NCBI GenBank assembly: GCA_964036275.1
Contig: OZ038440.1
Coordinates: forward strand, 4,191,690-4,255,689
DNA from: Litoditis marina
Taxonomy: Eukaryota; Nematoda; Chromadorea; Rhabditida; Rhabditidae
Reading direction: 5' to 3'
Length of the DNA stretch: 64,000 nucleotides
Below, in pieces: positions 34,665-46,594 of this stretch. Position 1 is the stretch's first letter, and each line of letters begins with the position of its first letter. Under the pieces are notes generated by a model. That model was not told the DNA's origin. It did not search any database and saw nothing but the letters and a program-made list of their open reading frames with translations. The position numbers and the translations under genes are program-made.

Positions 34665-35878
34665 TGATTAAGTTAATGTCCTCAGTGAGAGATGTACTCA
34701 AAACCGTTTCGACCCTGATTCAAGACGGTTTTGGGTTTTCTCAGAGGGTTGGGTCATCATCAGTTGAACCCCTCTGAGAAAATGAAAACAGGACGAAAAG
34801 ACTAACTGACCGTCTTCTAGCGGAGAATTGAGAGAAATGAACATTGCTCTTACTTCATTGCACATTTCAAGCTCGAAAGCTGGTATACGTGTTTCCACCT
34901 TACCATGTTAAATGGTGGAAGGCAGTGGGGCGATTTCGCCAAACCAACTCGAGGGAAACACGCTTTTGTATTTATATTAGGTTATTTTATTTGAACAAAA
35001 TATAATTGTGTCACTAGGACTTTTGGATGGTGGTATGATTAAGTTAATGTACTCAGTGAGAGATGTACTCAAAACCGTTTCGACCCTGATTCAAGACGGT
35101 TTTGGGTTTTCTCAGAGGGTTGGGTCATCATCAGTTGAACCCCTCTGAGAAAATGAAAACAGGACGAAAAGACTAACTGACCGTCTTCTAGCGGAGAATT
35201 GAGAGAAATGAACATTGCTCTTACTTCATTGCACATTTCAAGCTCGAAAGCTGGTATACGTGTTTCCACCTTACCATGTTAAATGGTGGAAGGCAGTGGG
35301 GCGATTTCGCCAAACCAACTCGAGGGAAACACGCTTTTGTATTTATATTAGGTTATTTTATTTGAACAAAATATAATTGTGTCACTAGGACTTTTGGATG
35401 GTGGTATGATTAAGTTAATGTGCTCAGTGAGAGATGTACTCAAAACCGTTTCGACCCTGATTCAAGACGGTTTTGGGTTTTCTCAGAGGGTTGGGTCATC
35501 ATCAGTTGAACCCCTCTGAGAAAATGAAAACAGGACGAAAAGACTAACTGACCGTCTTCTAGCGGAGAATTGAGAAAAAATGAACATTGCTCCAACTTCA
35601 TTGCACATTTCAAGCTCGAAAGCTGGTATACGTGTTTCCACCTTACCATGTTAAATGGTGGAAGGCAGTGGGGCGATTTCGCCAAACCAACTCGAGGGAA
35701 ACACGCTTTTGTATTTATATTAGGTTATTTTATTTGAACAAAATATAATTGTGTCACTAGGACTTTTGGATGGTGGTATGATTAAGTTAATGTGCTCAGT
35801 GAGAGATGTACTCAAAACCGTTTCGACCCTGATTCAAGACGGTTTTGGGTTTTCTCAGAGGGTTGGGTCATCATCAGT
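34665..35878 (+). repeat. 371-bp-period satellite, 3.3 units, inserted in spacer unit 2
   Basis: Units start TGATTAAGTTAATG at 34665, 35036, 35407 and 35779; copies are almost identical. Each unit holds two palindromes: AAAACCGTTTCG..ACGGTTTTGGG and TTTTCTCAGAGGG..CCCTCTGAGAAAA. The paralogous spacer at 40510-40530 reads CACAATAGTTCATATAGG without the array; here CACAATA and TAGTTCATATAGG flank it, giving a TA at both ends. The 66-81 codon minus frames inside are repeat artefacts. Confidence 0.85.
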
Positions 35879-36095
35879 TAGTTCATATAGGTGTCAACTT
35901 CTTGTCTTGTTCAGATTTAGGATTGCTGCATTACCCCCAAACTTTGTTGGCTTCATTTTTGCTCCAGTTTTTTTGAACTTTCTGTGTGCAAGGTTAAAAA
36001 CATACAATCTCAAAACAGAATAGATTACTTTTTCATTTTTCAAAAATTATTTACATTGCACGTTATAGGGATACGGTCCCTGACCTAAATTTCAA

Positions 36096-37024
36096 ACCAA
36101 ATTGATAAATACTTTCTGGGTCTTTTGTTTCGAGTCTGTTTCGACTTTACTGTGAGTTTTGATCAATCCACCGTGACAAGTGTAAAGTTTTGTAGTGTTT
36201 TTCCCAAAGTTCCATTTTTTTATAAGACAATGCAAACAAAAAAGGGTCCGCCCCGCACCAAATTCATGAAGGATACAATTTTGAATAGGTCTCTTCACTG
36301 GAATGAAAACAAAAACAGAAATGTAGGACCTCAATGTTCACATTACAGATATTTGAAATCAGAACACACCATGGTTTGTGAAAACGGAATTCCTGAACAT
36401 ATTTTTCTTCGAAAAAAGCAAATACTGCGCTCAAATAGTTCGTTTCATTCCCAGTGAGACTTTGACAGCGTGTCAATGAAACTTCGAACGAATATATTTC
36501 ATAGCAATAACACGTTCTATGAAAATAATTTTCACCTACGTACTGTAACGAAGGTTGTCAGACTCCCAGACAAAAACTTTAGTGTTTTGGAAAACATTAA
36601 CATGGGGAAAAGCCGACTAGACACTTTGTTGGCACGTTGCCGAGGTCTCAGTGGGAATGGCCAGGACTATAGTAATACGGTAGATGTCGCAGATCGTTCT
36701 TTGCGCTTTTGATTTTACTGTAAACAGTCCGGCATCCATACTTGTTGTCAACCAGTTGAAGGAACTGTAGTAGAGGTACAAAGGTTGAGTGTTGAGTGGG
36801 TAACTACATCTTATTTTCACATGTTATTCTGGATAGTTTTTTAAAAAGGTCAAAGTATTCTGAATCACACTTCGTCTCTCAAAAAGCAAAATTGAGTCAC
36901 CAGTGTTCGCTAACGATTCGAAAAAGTTCATTGAGCAAATAGTTTATAGTTCGAATGTTGTAGACATTGTGTACAGAAAAAGTCTTCCACCATAGATGAA
37001 ATGGAATTGTGATAGAGTCGTTGA
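36096..37024. repeat. Convergent spacer, unit 2 (duplicated segment)
   Basis: Near-identical copy of 30588-31513, including the MITE at 36446-36672. The few differences between them imply a recent duplication or ongoing gene conversion. Confidence 0.8.
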
Positions 37025-37899
37025 TCAGGCAGTCCTGAAATAATGGAATTATTGAAACGTGAATAGTTGTAAAAACTGAATGGAGTACTAGTCCATAAAT
37101 GTTGATGTTATGCACACTATGGGTACGTATTGTATCTTATTCGAGCAACTGTGAAAAGCTAGTTATAACTCACTTCTTGACCTTGTTGGATCCGATGAAG
37201 AGTGCGCTGCGAGCAAATGGAGAGTAGGCTGGAACGAGCCGGGGAGCGGCCAGGACCGGGGCAATTGCGGGGGCAAAGGCGGGCGCGGCAGCCACTACTG
37301 CGGGACGGACTTGGGCAAGAACTGGGGATGGGGCATAGGCGTAGGCGGGTCTACGGAGAAATGGGGCAACTGGGGCTGGGGCGAATGCTGGGGCAACTGG
37401 GGCTGGGGCAAATGCTGGGGCAACGGGGGCTGGGGCAAAGGCTGCGGCAAATGCTGGGGCGGGAGCAGGGGCTACTCCATAGCTGGGGACTGGGGACTGG
37501 GCTGCTCCGAAAAGGGCCTGATAGTAGGGGGAATAACTACTGGCAGGCCAGGCGGCGTATTGGGCACATGAGACTGCGAACAAGGCTGAGAGGAGGAGGC
37601 TGAAAGAAGGAGAAGTTAGTTCATGAGTTTCCCAGACCCAAATTAATCTGGGATGAGGTTTTTTGGTGTGATAAAACATTTAACAAAGCAACGCTATTTC
37701 GCTTGATGTAAAATATTCGGTTACAACAACGCAGAAAGTTGACTGGTTGACTCGATTGACTCAATACAAGAGTGAGTGTTCAGGAGAGTCAGGATGCAAC
37801 AAAAATTTACAATGTGAACAATGTAGTAGGCCTCAATGTAGACAAATTGAAATGAAAACATTTGCGATAATTCAAATACAAAACTCACATAGACTGCAT
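37025..37899 (-). CDS. Array gene 5, Ala/Pro-rich secreted protein
   Basis: Exons 37889-37899, 37174-37599, 37025-37034; 148 aa. Signal peptide MQSILLLSALFAVSCAQ; about three core units, with AAAFAPAPVAP and RRPAYAYAP variants; end NKVKKTA, where exon 3 stops with TGA instead of TAA. Donor GTGAGT. Head-to-head with gene 6, convergent with gene 4. Confidence 0.8.
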
Positions 37900-37935
37900 A
37901 ATGTGTTGAAGTGGAAATCGAGGTTGTATGGAGAA

Positions 37936-37991
37936 AGTGCCTCAGGACATTATATACTAGAAATAAGCCGCGCCTTCTCACACACTCTTAG
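37936..37991 (-). promoter_or_regulatory. Array promoter module, gene 5
   Basis: TATATAAT at 37949-37956 (minus) and GAAGGCGCGGC in place of GGCGTGGC. Confidence 0.6.
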
Positions 37992-38606
37992 AAGGAAAAA
38001 GATAGGAACGCTGCGCACTTTTTTTCACAAACATTGGTGACCGGAAAATATGATGTTTGCTCAGGCACATCTTAGGTTTCGAGCCGTGAAACGAAAAACG
38101 AGAGCCATCCAGTTTGATCTGAAAATAAATTACAGACATATTTGTTTTTTTAACATACACGTCTCCTGGTTTTTCGTGAAACCCTTGACAGCGTGCCCAC
38201 AACACTTTGTATAAGTTTGTTTTCAGTGACGAAGAGCTCAAGAAAGTTTTTTTCGTGTGAGACAGACTAGATATTTTGATTAGTTATCGTGTCGATCCTT
38301 GCTTATTGTTCTGTACTTTTGGCATAAGTTCCATCACAACGTCTTCTACTCCACTAATCACAACAGTTGATGAAGAGATCAGAAGAGATCAGCTACTGAG
38401 GAGAGAGAGTCTGGTTACACAAGAGGTCAACGTAGAGGTGACGAGCACTATACTCATTCTGGGTTCAAATTGTCTTGGGTGCATTCTGGGTGCATCTCTG
38501 TTGCACGTCCGTAGAAGCTGCCCGAGGTGCCAAAGCAAACAGAATATTTTCCGGTCACCAATTTTTGTGAAAAAAAAGTGCGCAGCGTTCCTATCTTTTT
38601 CCTCCT

Positions 38607-38660
38607 AAGAGTATGTGAGGAGGCGTGGCTCATTTCTAGTATATAATGCCCTGAGGCACT
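38607..38660 (+). promoter_or_regulatory. Array promoter module, gene 6
   Basis: AAGAGTATGTGAGGAGGCGTGGC, TTCTAG, TATATAAT at 38640-38647. Confidence 0.65.
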
Positions 38661-38699
38661 TTCTCCATACAACCTCGGTTACACTTTCCACAGTACATT

Positions 38700-39622
38700 A
38701 TGCAGTCTATGTGAGTTTACAGTGAGCCTTTAAGTTTTTGAGTTAGTACCTTACCGTTTGACATACCTGATGATTTGAACAATCACTACACTTGTGAGAG
38801 TGCGTTTGCTCAGAAAAGCGCCAACGTTGGGCAACAATGAGCATGGTTTCACGTAGAATTTCAACAAATGTGTTACAAGCCCAAACTCAATTGTACCAAA
38901 TGTGTAGTAAGTTCTCACTGTCAGTAACATTCATTGCGTGTCGTGACATAGGATAGAAAGAAAAAGAGAGGTACATTGCTTGAAATCAACATTTCTCGCT
39001 CAAAGTAAACTCCCAGTAATCAATAAACTCTACTCACCCTATTCCAGCATCCTCCTCTCAGCCTTGTTCGCAGTTTCATGTGCTCAATACGCCGCCTGGC
39101 CTGCCAGTAGTTATTCCCCCTACTATCAGGCCCTTTTCGGAGCAGCCCAGTCCCCAGTCCCCAGCTTTGGAGTAGCCCGTGCCCCCGCCCCAGCACTTGC
39201 CCCAGCCTTTGCCCCAGCCCCAGCTGCCCCAGCATTTGCCCCAGCCCCAGTTGCCCCAGCCTTCGCCCCAGCCCCAATTGCGCCATTCCTTCGTGGACCC
39301 GCCTACGCGTATGCCCCATCGCCCGTTCTTGCCCAAGTCCGTCCCGCAGTAGTGGCTGCCGCGCCCGCCTTTGCCCCCGCAATTGCCCCGGTCCTGGCCG
39401 CTCCTCGGCTCGTCCCAGCCTACTCTCCATTTGCTCGCAGCGCAATCTTCATCGGATCCAACAAGGCCAAGAAGTGAGTTATAACTAGCTTTTCACAGTT
39501 GCTCGAGTGTGATACAATACGTACTGATAGGGTGCATAACATTAACATTTATGGACTAGTACTCCATTCCGTTTTTAAGAATATTCATGTTTCAATAATT
39601 ACATTATTTCAGGACTGCCTAA
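38700..39622 (+). CDS. Array gene 6, Ala/Pro-rich secreted protein
   Basis: Exons 38700-38710, 39048-39473, 39613-39622; 148 aa. Signal peptide MQSIILLSALFAVSCAQ; three core units with [14 protein letters not shown] and API variants; FARSAIFIGSNKAKKTA end after splicing. GATAAA follows the stop by about 75 bp. Exon 2 acceptor is TTCCAG. Confidence 0.8.
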
Positions 39623-40118
39623 TCAACGACTCTACCACAATTCCATTTCATCTTTGGTGGAAGGTTTTTCTGTACACAATGTTTACAACACTCGAACGAT
39701 AAACTATTTGCTCAATGAACTTCCTATTACTCGTTAGTGAACACGGTTAAATTCATATTTTACAAAAAAGTTGCGATTGCTCAAATCATCTCAGATGTAA
39801 AAGGAAAAAACTATCAAATAAAAGTAGAAAAAGAACATGAAACGGGAACAATAATATAACATTCCACTTAACTATTGAACGATCTTCTTTAGGATGAGGT
39901 GGACCAGGATTCGGTGACGATTAGGCTCAAACGCTTTAAGCTATAACCTATAATTCACTTTAAAACATCAACAGAGAGTTCAAAGTGTCACAATGGACAC
40001 TTTGTGGAGATGAACTGTGTTTGTTAAAGTTTGGAGAAAACCATTGAAACAGTTTTTAATAGGAGACATCCGCTCAATGTGTTTAAGCTTATAGTGAGTG
40101 CCTAATTTATTATTTTCG

Positions 40119-40255
40119 GCTCTTGCCGGAATCGAACGTGCTTGCGCTATTAGAGCACATATCCGGCAAGCTTTGGAATCGAAGACATGTGTGCGTACAC
40201 AGCGGAGAATGAGATATACAGTACCCTCTCACTTTTCCGTTGGCAACTATAATCG
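40119..40255 (-). repeat. tRNA-derived SINE-like element, copy 2
   Basis: B-box-like GTTCGATTCC on the minus strand at 40126-40138, then a body matching 5141-5260. The A-box part is missing, as in a truncated SINE. It lies between array genes 6 and 7 and is absent from the other spacers. Confidence 0.5.
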
Positions 40256-40689
40256 TCACCCACTCAGACCAGGAAAATGGTTCATATTACATCACTCTGA
40301 AAAACTGTTCCACGCAATCTAGAAATTTACATTCATTACAACTGTTTCAAGCGTTTAATAGTTTACCGAAGATTCTTTACAGTTTGATAGTTAGAGAATG
40401 CTCTGTGAGATCTATCGTGTTACCTACTGCCGTACTACATCAGTCACTTTAAAGCGACCGTTCCACTTCCATTCGGAGGTTCGAGCTAATTGGTCGATAT
40501 TGTTTACATCAAACTCAATCACAATAGTTCATATAGGTGTCAACTTCTTGTCTTGTTAAGATATAGGATTGCTGCATTACCCCCAAACTTTGGTTTTTTG
40601 AACTTTCCGTGTGCAAGGTTAAAACCTACTATCTCGAAACAGAATAAATTAATTTTTTTCAATTTTTCAAAAATGCGCCGAATTTATGA

Positions 40690-41454
40690 GGGATACAATT
40701 TTAAATTGGTCTCTTCACTAAAATGAAAACAAAAACGAAAATGTAGGATCTTAATCCCTTTATGTGCACATTACAGATATTTGAAACCAGAACACACCAT
40801 GGTTTGTAAAAACGGAAATCCTGAACATATTTTTCTTCGAAAAACGCACATCCTGCGCTCATATAGTTCGTTTCATTCCCAGTGAGACTTTGACAGCGTG
40901 TCAATGAAACTTCGAACGAATATATTTCATAGCAATAACACGTTCTATGAAAATAATTTTCACCTACGTACTGTAACGAAAGTTGTCAGACTCCCAGACG
41001 AAAACTTTAGTGTTTTGGAAAACATTAACATGGGGAAAAGCCGACTAGACACTTTGTTGGCATGTTGCCGAGGTCTCAGTGGGAATGGCCAGGACTATAG
41101 TAATACGGTAGATGTCGCAGATCGTTCTTTGCGCTTTTGATTTTACTCTAAACAGTCCGGCATCCATACTTGTTGTAAACCAGTTGAAGGAACTGTAGTA
41201 GAGGTACAAAAGTTGGGTTTTGAGTGGGTAACTACATCTTATTTTCACATTTTATTCTGGTGTGTTTTTTTTCAGAAAGGTCAAATTATTCTGAATCACA
41301 CTTCGTCTCTCAAAAGGCAAAATTAAGTCACCAGTGTTCGCTAACGATTCGAAAAGTTCATTGAGCAAATAGTTTATCGTTCGAATGTTGTAGACATTGT
41401 GTACAGAAAAAGTCTTCCACCAAAGATGAAATGGAATTGTGGTAGAGTCGTTGA
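40690..41454. repeat. Convergent spacer, unit 3 (duplicated segment)
   Basis: Homologous to 30760-31513 and 36265-37024 but more diverged; includes the MITE at 40874-41100. The upstream stretch 40255-40640 matches 34400-34660 plus 35881-36020 and provides the satellite-free site. Confidence 0.75.
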
Positions 41455-42455
41455 TCAGGCAGTCCTGAAATAATAGAACTATGGAAACGAGAATATTCGT
41501 AAAAACTGAATGGAGTACTGATCCATAAATGTTAATGTTATGCACACTATCAGTACGTATTGTATCACATTCGAGCAACTGTGAAAAGCTAGTTAAAACT
41601 CACTTCTTGGCCTTGTTGGATCCGATGAAGATTGCGCTGCGAGCAAATGGAGAGTAGGCTGGGACGAGTCGGGGAGCGGCCAGGACCGGGGCAATTGCGG
41701 GGGCAAAGGCGGGCGCGGCAGCCACTACTGCGGGACGGACTTGGGCAAGAACGGGCGATGGGGCATACGCGTAGGCGGGTCCACGGAGGAATGGGGCAAC
41801 TGGGGCTGGGGCAAAGGCTGGGGCAAAGGCTGGGGCAACTGGGGCTGGGGCAAATGCTGGGGCAACTGGGGCAGGGGCAAATGCTGGGGCAACGGGGGCT
41901 GGGGCAAAGGCTGGGGCAAATGCTGGGGCCGGGGCACGGGCTACTCCAAAGCTGGGGACTGGGGACTGGGCTGCTCCGAAAAGGGCCTGATAGTAGGGGG
42001 AATAACTACTGGCAGGCCAGGCGGCGTATTGGGCACATGAGACTGCGAACAAGGCTGAGAGGATAGTGCTGAAAATAATAGTTAAACAGGGGTTCTTTAG
42101 CTACTCAGCGTTTATTCAGAGCAAACAAGGTTGTATTGAATTTTCCATTCTATTTGCCTTATGTGATGTAATCAGGGATATTGATTATTTTCTGAACACT
42201 AAACTTTGATGAGCAACTGTTAGAGATCACGTTTGGTTCGAATGTATCCGAACTTCAAGAAACGATCTCTTTAAATTAACATACTGGTCAGGATTCTGTA
42301 GGATACGAAAAACCAATTTTTTACAAGGTTGGTGCACTTTGCAAACAGACCAATTATCATAAGAATTGTCTCTTATTACTATGTTTATTCGCGCACTGGA
42401 CCAAACAATCTACTCAGACAATTCGAATCCTATTGTCAACTCACATAGACTGCAT
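41455..42455 (-). CDS. Array gene 7, Ala/Pro-rich secreted protein, longest copy
   Basis: Exons 42445-42455, 41604-42068, 41455-41464; 161 aa. Signal peptide MQSITILSALFAVSCAQ; about five [11 protein letters not shown] units, the most of any copy; FARSAIFIGSNKAKKTA end with a TGA in exon 3. It shares the FARSAIF variant with gene 6. The upstream homology ends by about 42690 and there is no head-to-head partner: the array stops here. Confidence 0.8.
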
Positions 42456-42495
42456 AATGTAGTGTTGAAGTGGAAATCGAGGTTGTTTGGAGAAA

Positions 42496-42550
42496 GTGCC
42501 TCAAGGCATTATATACTAGAAATAAGCCACGCCTCCTCACATACTCTTAG
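42496..42550 (-). promoter_or_regulatory. Array promoter module, gene 7
   Basis: TATATAAT at 42508-42515 (minus) and GGAGGCGTGGC just upstream of it. Confidence 0.65.
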
Positions 42551-43034
42551 AAGGAAAAAGATAGGAACGCTGTGCACTTTTTTTCACAAACATTGGTGAC
42601 CGGAAAATATAGTGTTTGCTTTGGCACCTCGGGCAGCTTCTATAGACGTGCAACAGAGATGCACCCAGAATGCACCCAGTTTGATTATTAACAAACTAGT
42701 TTAACAAACGCTCGTATTGTGTGGTCTGCTCGGAGAACGTTTGTAATTCATTGCACCCGGTTCTGGAATTGCATTTCTGTCGAATTCACGAGGTGAACAC
42801 AGGAGGTGACTTTCATGTTTGTAGTTTGATCAACATACACATAAAAAATTGGAAATAACGACCAAACTACTCATTCAGGGGAGACGAACTACAAACCCAG
42901 AAACGAACTCCTCCCCTAATCGGGTCGTTTATCAAAAACGATGAATTTTTGGGAGAACACGCATCGGATTGTGCAGTAAGAAACTCCACATAGAAACCAG
43001 TACGACCATCAAGTTTTAATGAGCCACTTTACTT

Positions 43035-43375
43035 GGGTGAAAAGTCATGGGCCTAAAAGGTTGATCTTAGGCCCGCGCATTTCGTAGCCGAAATCACCCT
43101 CTCAGGGACTAGGGGCGCTTAGGGTGACATTTTCCGTCTCAAATACTGAATTTATTATGTTTGTCTTGCTTACACTTGCGTATATACTGGAGAAATGTTA
43201 AAACAAACGTAGATTAGTGCACCATAGTTGCATTCAAAACCATAAACAGTAAAAAAAAACGTGGTCGATATTGAAATCGCGGCCCTTTTGGAGATTTTTG
43301 GGTCCGCGTTTGCTCGATCATCCGAAATCCCCCTTTTGGGGCCTAATCGTCCTTTGACTTTTCATCTGAGTAGTG
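43035..43375. mobile_element. 300-bp dispersed element, copy 2
   Basis: Opposite orientation to 16980-17285. Ends GTGAAAAGTCATGGG and GACTTTTCATCTG are partly inverted. Contains TAGCCGAAATCACCCT. Confidence 0.5.
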
Positions 43376-44576
43376 AATTGCTCTCACGCAAAAAGCTCGG
43401 AAAGAAAACATTAACTCACATTGGGACTTTTAAATATTATGTTTAAAAATATAAAGGCTTTGTTATGATGACTCATGCTTCTATAAGATTCTGTAAAGTA
43501 ATAGTAGTTGAACTATTTGTTGGTTCAGAAACCAGTTTTGCCTCTTAGGTAAGTTTAAAATAATATAGAGTTTCAATCGAACAAAATTCTTGTTCACGCT
43601 GAAACTGAAATGAAATGAACTCTGTTTTACACAGTTAAACTCTTCCCTAGGAGAACAATCATCACAACTCTACATCTAAATATCGGAAACAGTTACGACC
43701 ATTTTCATAACACTATTCAAAGAGGGGGAAGCAATTCACTCAGAGATTTTTACAGAGAGAAAACAATTTTTCTGATTTTCAGCTAACAAAACTAGCTTCA
43801 ATCAGACTACGCTTTTCCATAATCTTTGACCATGCGCTGTTTCAATGTTTGTATTCTGCTCTTGCCAACTATGATTCTGTTGTCGTTGCGGATAATTCTG
43901 GCCAAAAAGTTTCTGGTCTTGCGCGAGCGGAAAGAACAGGGACCGGTACATTCTTGTTGTGGTCATCAAATGGGAAATAGGGTAACCTGAGACTGCTGAC
44001 AGTAGCGGAAAACACCTAGAGTATCTGTATTCATCACCTGTATGGACCATCAGGGCAGTTAACCGAGTTCAAAAATACTTGGACTAAGGCGTGTTTTGCA
44101 ACATAAGCAAGTCACGATCAAATAACATGATCGAACTACAAACACGGCCAAGCAGGCCAGTATGCTTCGTTTCGGCCTACCCTTCCCTGAGCGAGTACCC
44201 TATAGAGCGAGCCACAATGGTCGATTTGAATCTGAAATGGTGTGCTTCTAGTTTTTTGTCGCTTGTAGTGTTCATAACGTTACTCGGACATCGTGGCCTA
44301 CTAGCCCCGTTGAGCAAATTTTCATTTTCAGTTCAGAAAAGAAAACGCTCCTTAGATTTTGGTTTTCTCGGTCACGCTGGTTTTGGTGACCAGAAAACTC
44401 TGCGCGAGCCTTGTTTGTTTCCAGCTGTTCTTTGACAAAAGAAGGTGTTCGGCAAGAAATAGTGTGGGCGCCCACTAGACCGAGCCACTCCATGTTTGAA
44501 ACGGCGGGCACCGAAAGAAAAACTGAGCCCACTTAGACATAAGTTCAGAGCATCTCCGAACCAGAATGGATTACTG

Positions 44577-44681
44577 TTAAAGTAAGACGATTAACGTATC
44601 CTCCCAACTGCAATTGAAAAATGCAGTTTAAAGGACAGTGGCGTTGGGATTGGACCACATAATCGTCCTTCTTTAATTGGC
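44577..44681. repeat. GACGATTA palindromic element, copy 2
   Basis: Starts AAGACGATTAACG, ends GATTGGACCACATAATCGTC; shares the interior GCAGTTTAAAGGA with 22746-22850. Confidence 0.5.
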
Positions 44682-45870
44682 CGAACTCTCCAAACAGTGA
44701 AAACTGCTGAGAGTGACCGCAGCCGTATAATTAAGAAAGTACCGTAGAATTACTCATCGTACAATATTCATCGTAGGTTAACGTAATTACTATTGAATCA
44801 CGGGAATTACGTGAAAAAAACGTGAATCACAGAAACAAATCACGTAGTTCATCTTGTCAAAATTATTTGGTAACAAACCAAGGTCGGCAAGAATCAGTGG
44901 TAGCGCATCACTCCATGTTTGAAACAGCGAGCACCGAAAGTCTAGTCAATCGATAAGTTGGCAAAGATTCGGATTAAAGGGACCGTATCCATTTCAACTT
45001 GAGGTAAAATTTGAAAAAAAAATAACCTGGTTGACCAAAACAGTTTGAAGAATACGGGTAAAATCCAGCATCGAGTCGGTTTCTGTATGATAAAAAGGGT
45101 TACGTATTATAACTTCCGTAGGTACTTTTGTAATTTGAAAAGGCCATTAGAACCTGTAATTTCGCTCTGTGCCACTTTAACCTATTTTGAGTTGACGAGG
45201 TTCGTTGATTTGGGCACTACATTCTGCACAGAAAGGATCTGACAGTTTCTAACATCGAATTGAATCTTTCTGTTGAATTTATCACCCAATATTCTTCTAG
45301 GAGTAATTGTTCCTAGACTGTTATGGGTGCGCGGTAGCGATCCAAGAGAATGTGCAGACAGAGATATCCGGGTGACCATAAAAGACTATAACAACAATAT
45401 GAGATGAATTGATTGATCAATTCATTAATCTTCAAATTTTAAAATGTTGACATATATGACATGAACTGACCTCGGGCGATCCCGACAAACACATCGTCTC
45501 AAACCCTGAATTGGCCACAGTTGAACTAGCTCGGGTATGGCACCCAAGCGACCCCATGCAAGGGGTATGCAATGGGTGATCACAACCTGGGTCAGGTGCT
45601 AACTAGACAATTTAGCTCAACGCTGACCTTTTCATAAATTTCTGCTCAGTGCCTCGACGGAGAAGGATAAATTCTACTTCAAGATACATCAATGTCATGT
45701 TTGGAATTTTACCGCACCGGCCTGGATCGCAAGTAGCTTTAACCAATCTAATACTGTAGGTAATTATACTGAGGTTATGTCTCGAAACAGCAAACATCTA
45801 CCACGCGACATGGAAGAATAATTTTAAACTGAATATGAGAAGATGAAAGAGTTGCAGCTGTCAAATCACT

Positions 45871-46270
45871 TATAGTTTTCCCCATTTCCACTGAGACCTC
45901 AACAGAATACCAGCCCGGCACCGTAGCAAAGTCATGCAAGTTGTGAGCTCAATCTGGTCGAGGACCTGATCACAATCTGGCCACATAGTTGCCAACTTCA
46001 CATGTATAAGCCTGGTATAGGTGACCCAAACCTGGGTGAGGTGGTGACGAGATAGTTCAGCTCAAAGTTACTCTTTTCATGAGACTTTGCTACGGTGCCA
46101 AATTTTAGAATGTATTTCATGTACATTTTTGCGGAAAGTGCTGTTGCTGTCACGCCGTAGAAAAACCACTTACGATTTCCCCCTCTTTTTTTGAAGAAAA
46201 TTCGAACAAGTTTGGATTAAAAATATACATTGGCACGCTGTCAATGTCTCAGTAGGAATACTAAGGACAT
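45871..46270. mobile_element. Outer MITE (CATTTCC..GAGAC type) carrying a second MITE
   Basis: Left TATAGTTTTCCCCATTTCCA then CTGAGACCTC; right CACGCTGTCAATGTCTCAGT then AGGAATACTAAGGACAT. Inside it, 45917-46099 has its own inverted ends. Confidence 0.55.
45917..46099. mobile_element. Inner MITE with GGCACCGTAGCAAAGTC ends
   Basis: GGCACCGTAGCAAAGTCATG at the left and CATGAGACTTTGCTACGGTG then CC at the right are inverted copies; 183 bp. Confidence 0.7.
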
Positions 46271-46594
46271 GCTCGGAATGAACGCGGCAACGAAGTGAGC
46301 AATAAATCGTTATTATTATTATTGTTAATAAAGCTGAACGCAAACGTTGTTTTTCATACAGGCCACAGGTCGAAAACTAAAATGTCGATGCTGACTCAAT
46401 TACATAGTCATATGGGGAAGAAAGGTCTAGTTATATTCGGATTGTGAAGCGCAAGTCAAAATCAAAGCAAAGCCTCGAAAAAAATCCAAACTTAGCCAAA
46501 CAAACATTAGTTGTACGCTGTGATAACAATAGTGAATACTTCGAAATAGTTATCAGAAGGTCCTTCATGTTTTGCTGATTGGACAGAGGTGTTC

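Noticed and set aside
34698..35685. Three repeated minus-strand frames of 66-81 codons
   Set aside because: They are the same satellite unit read three times; no start context or domain.
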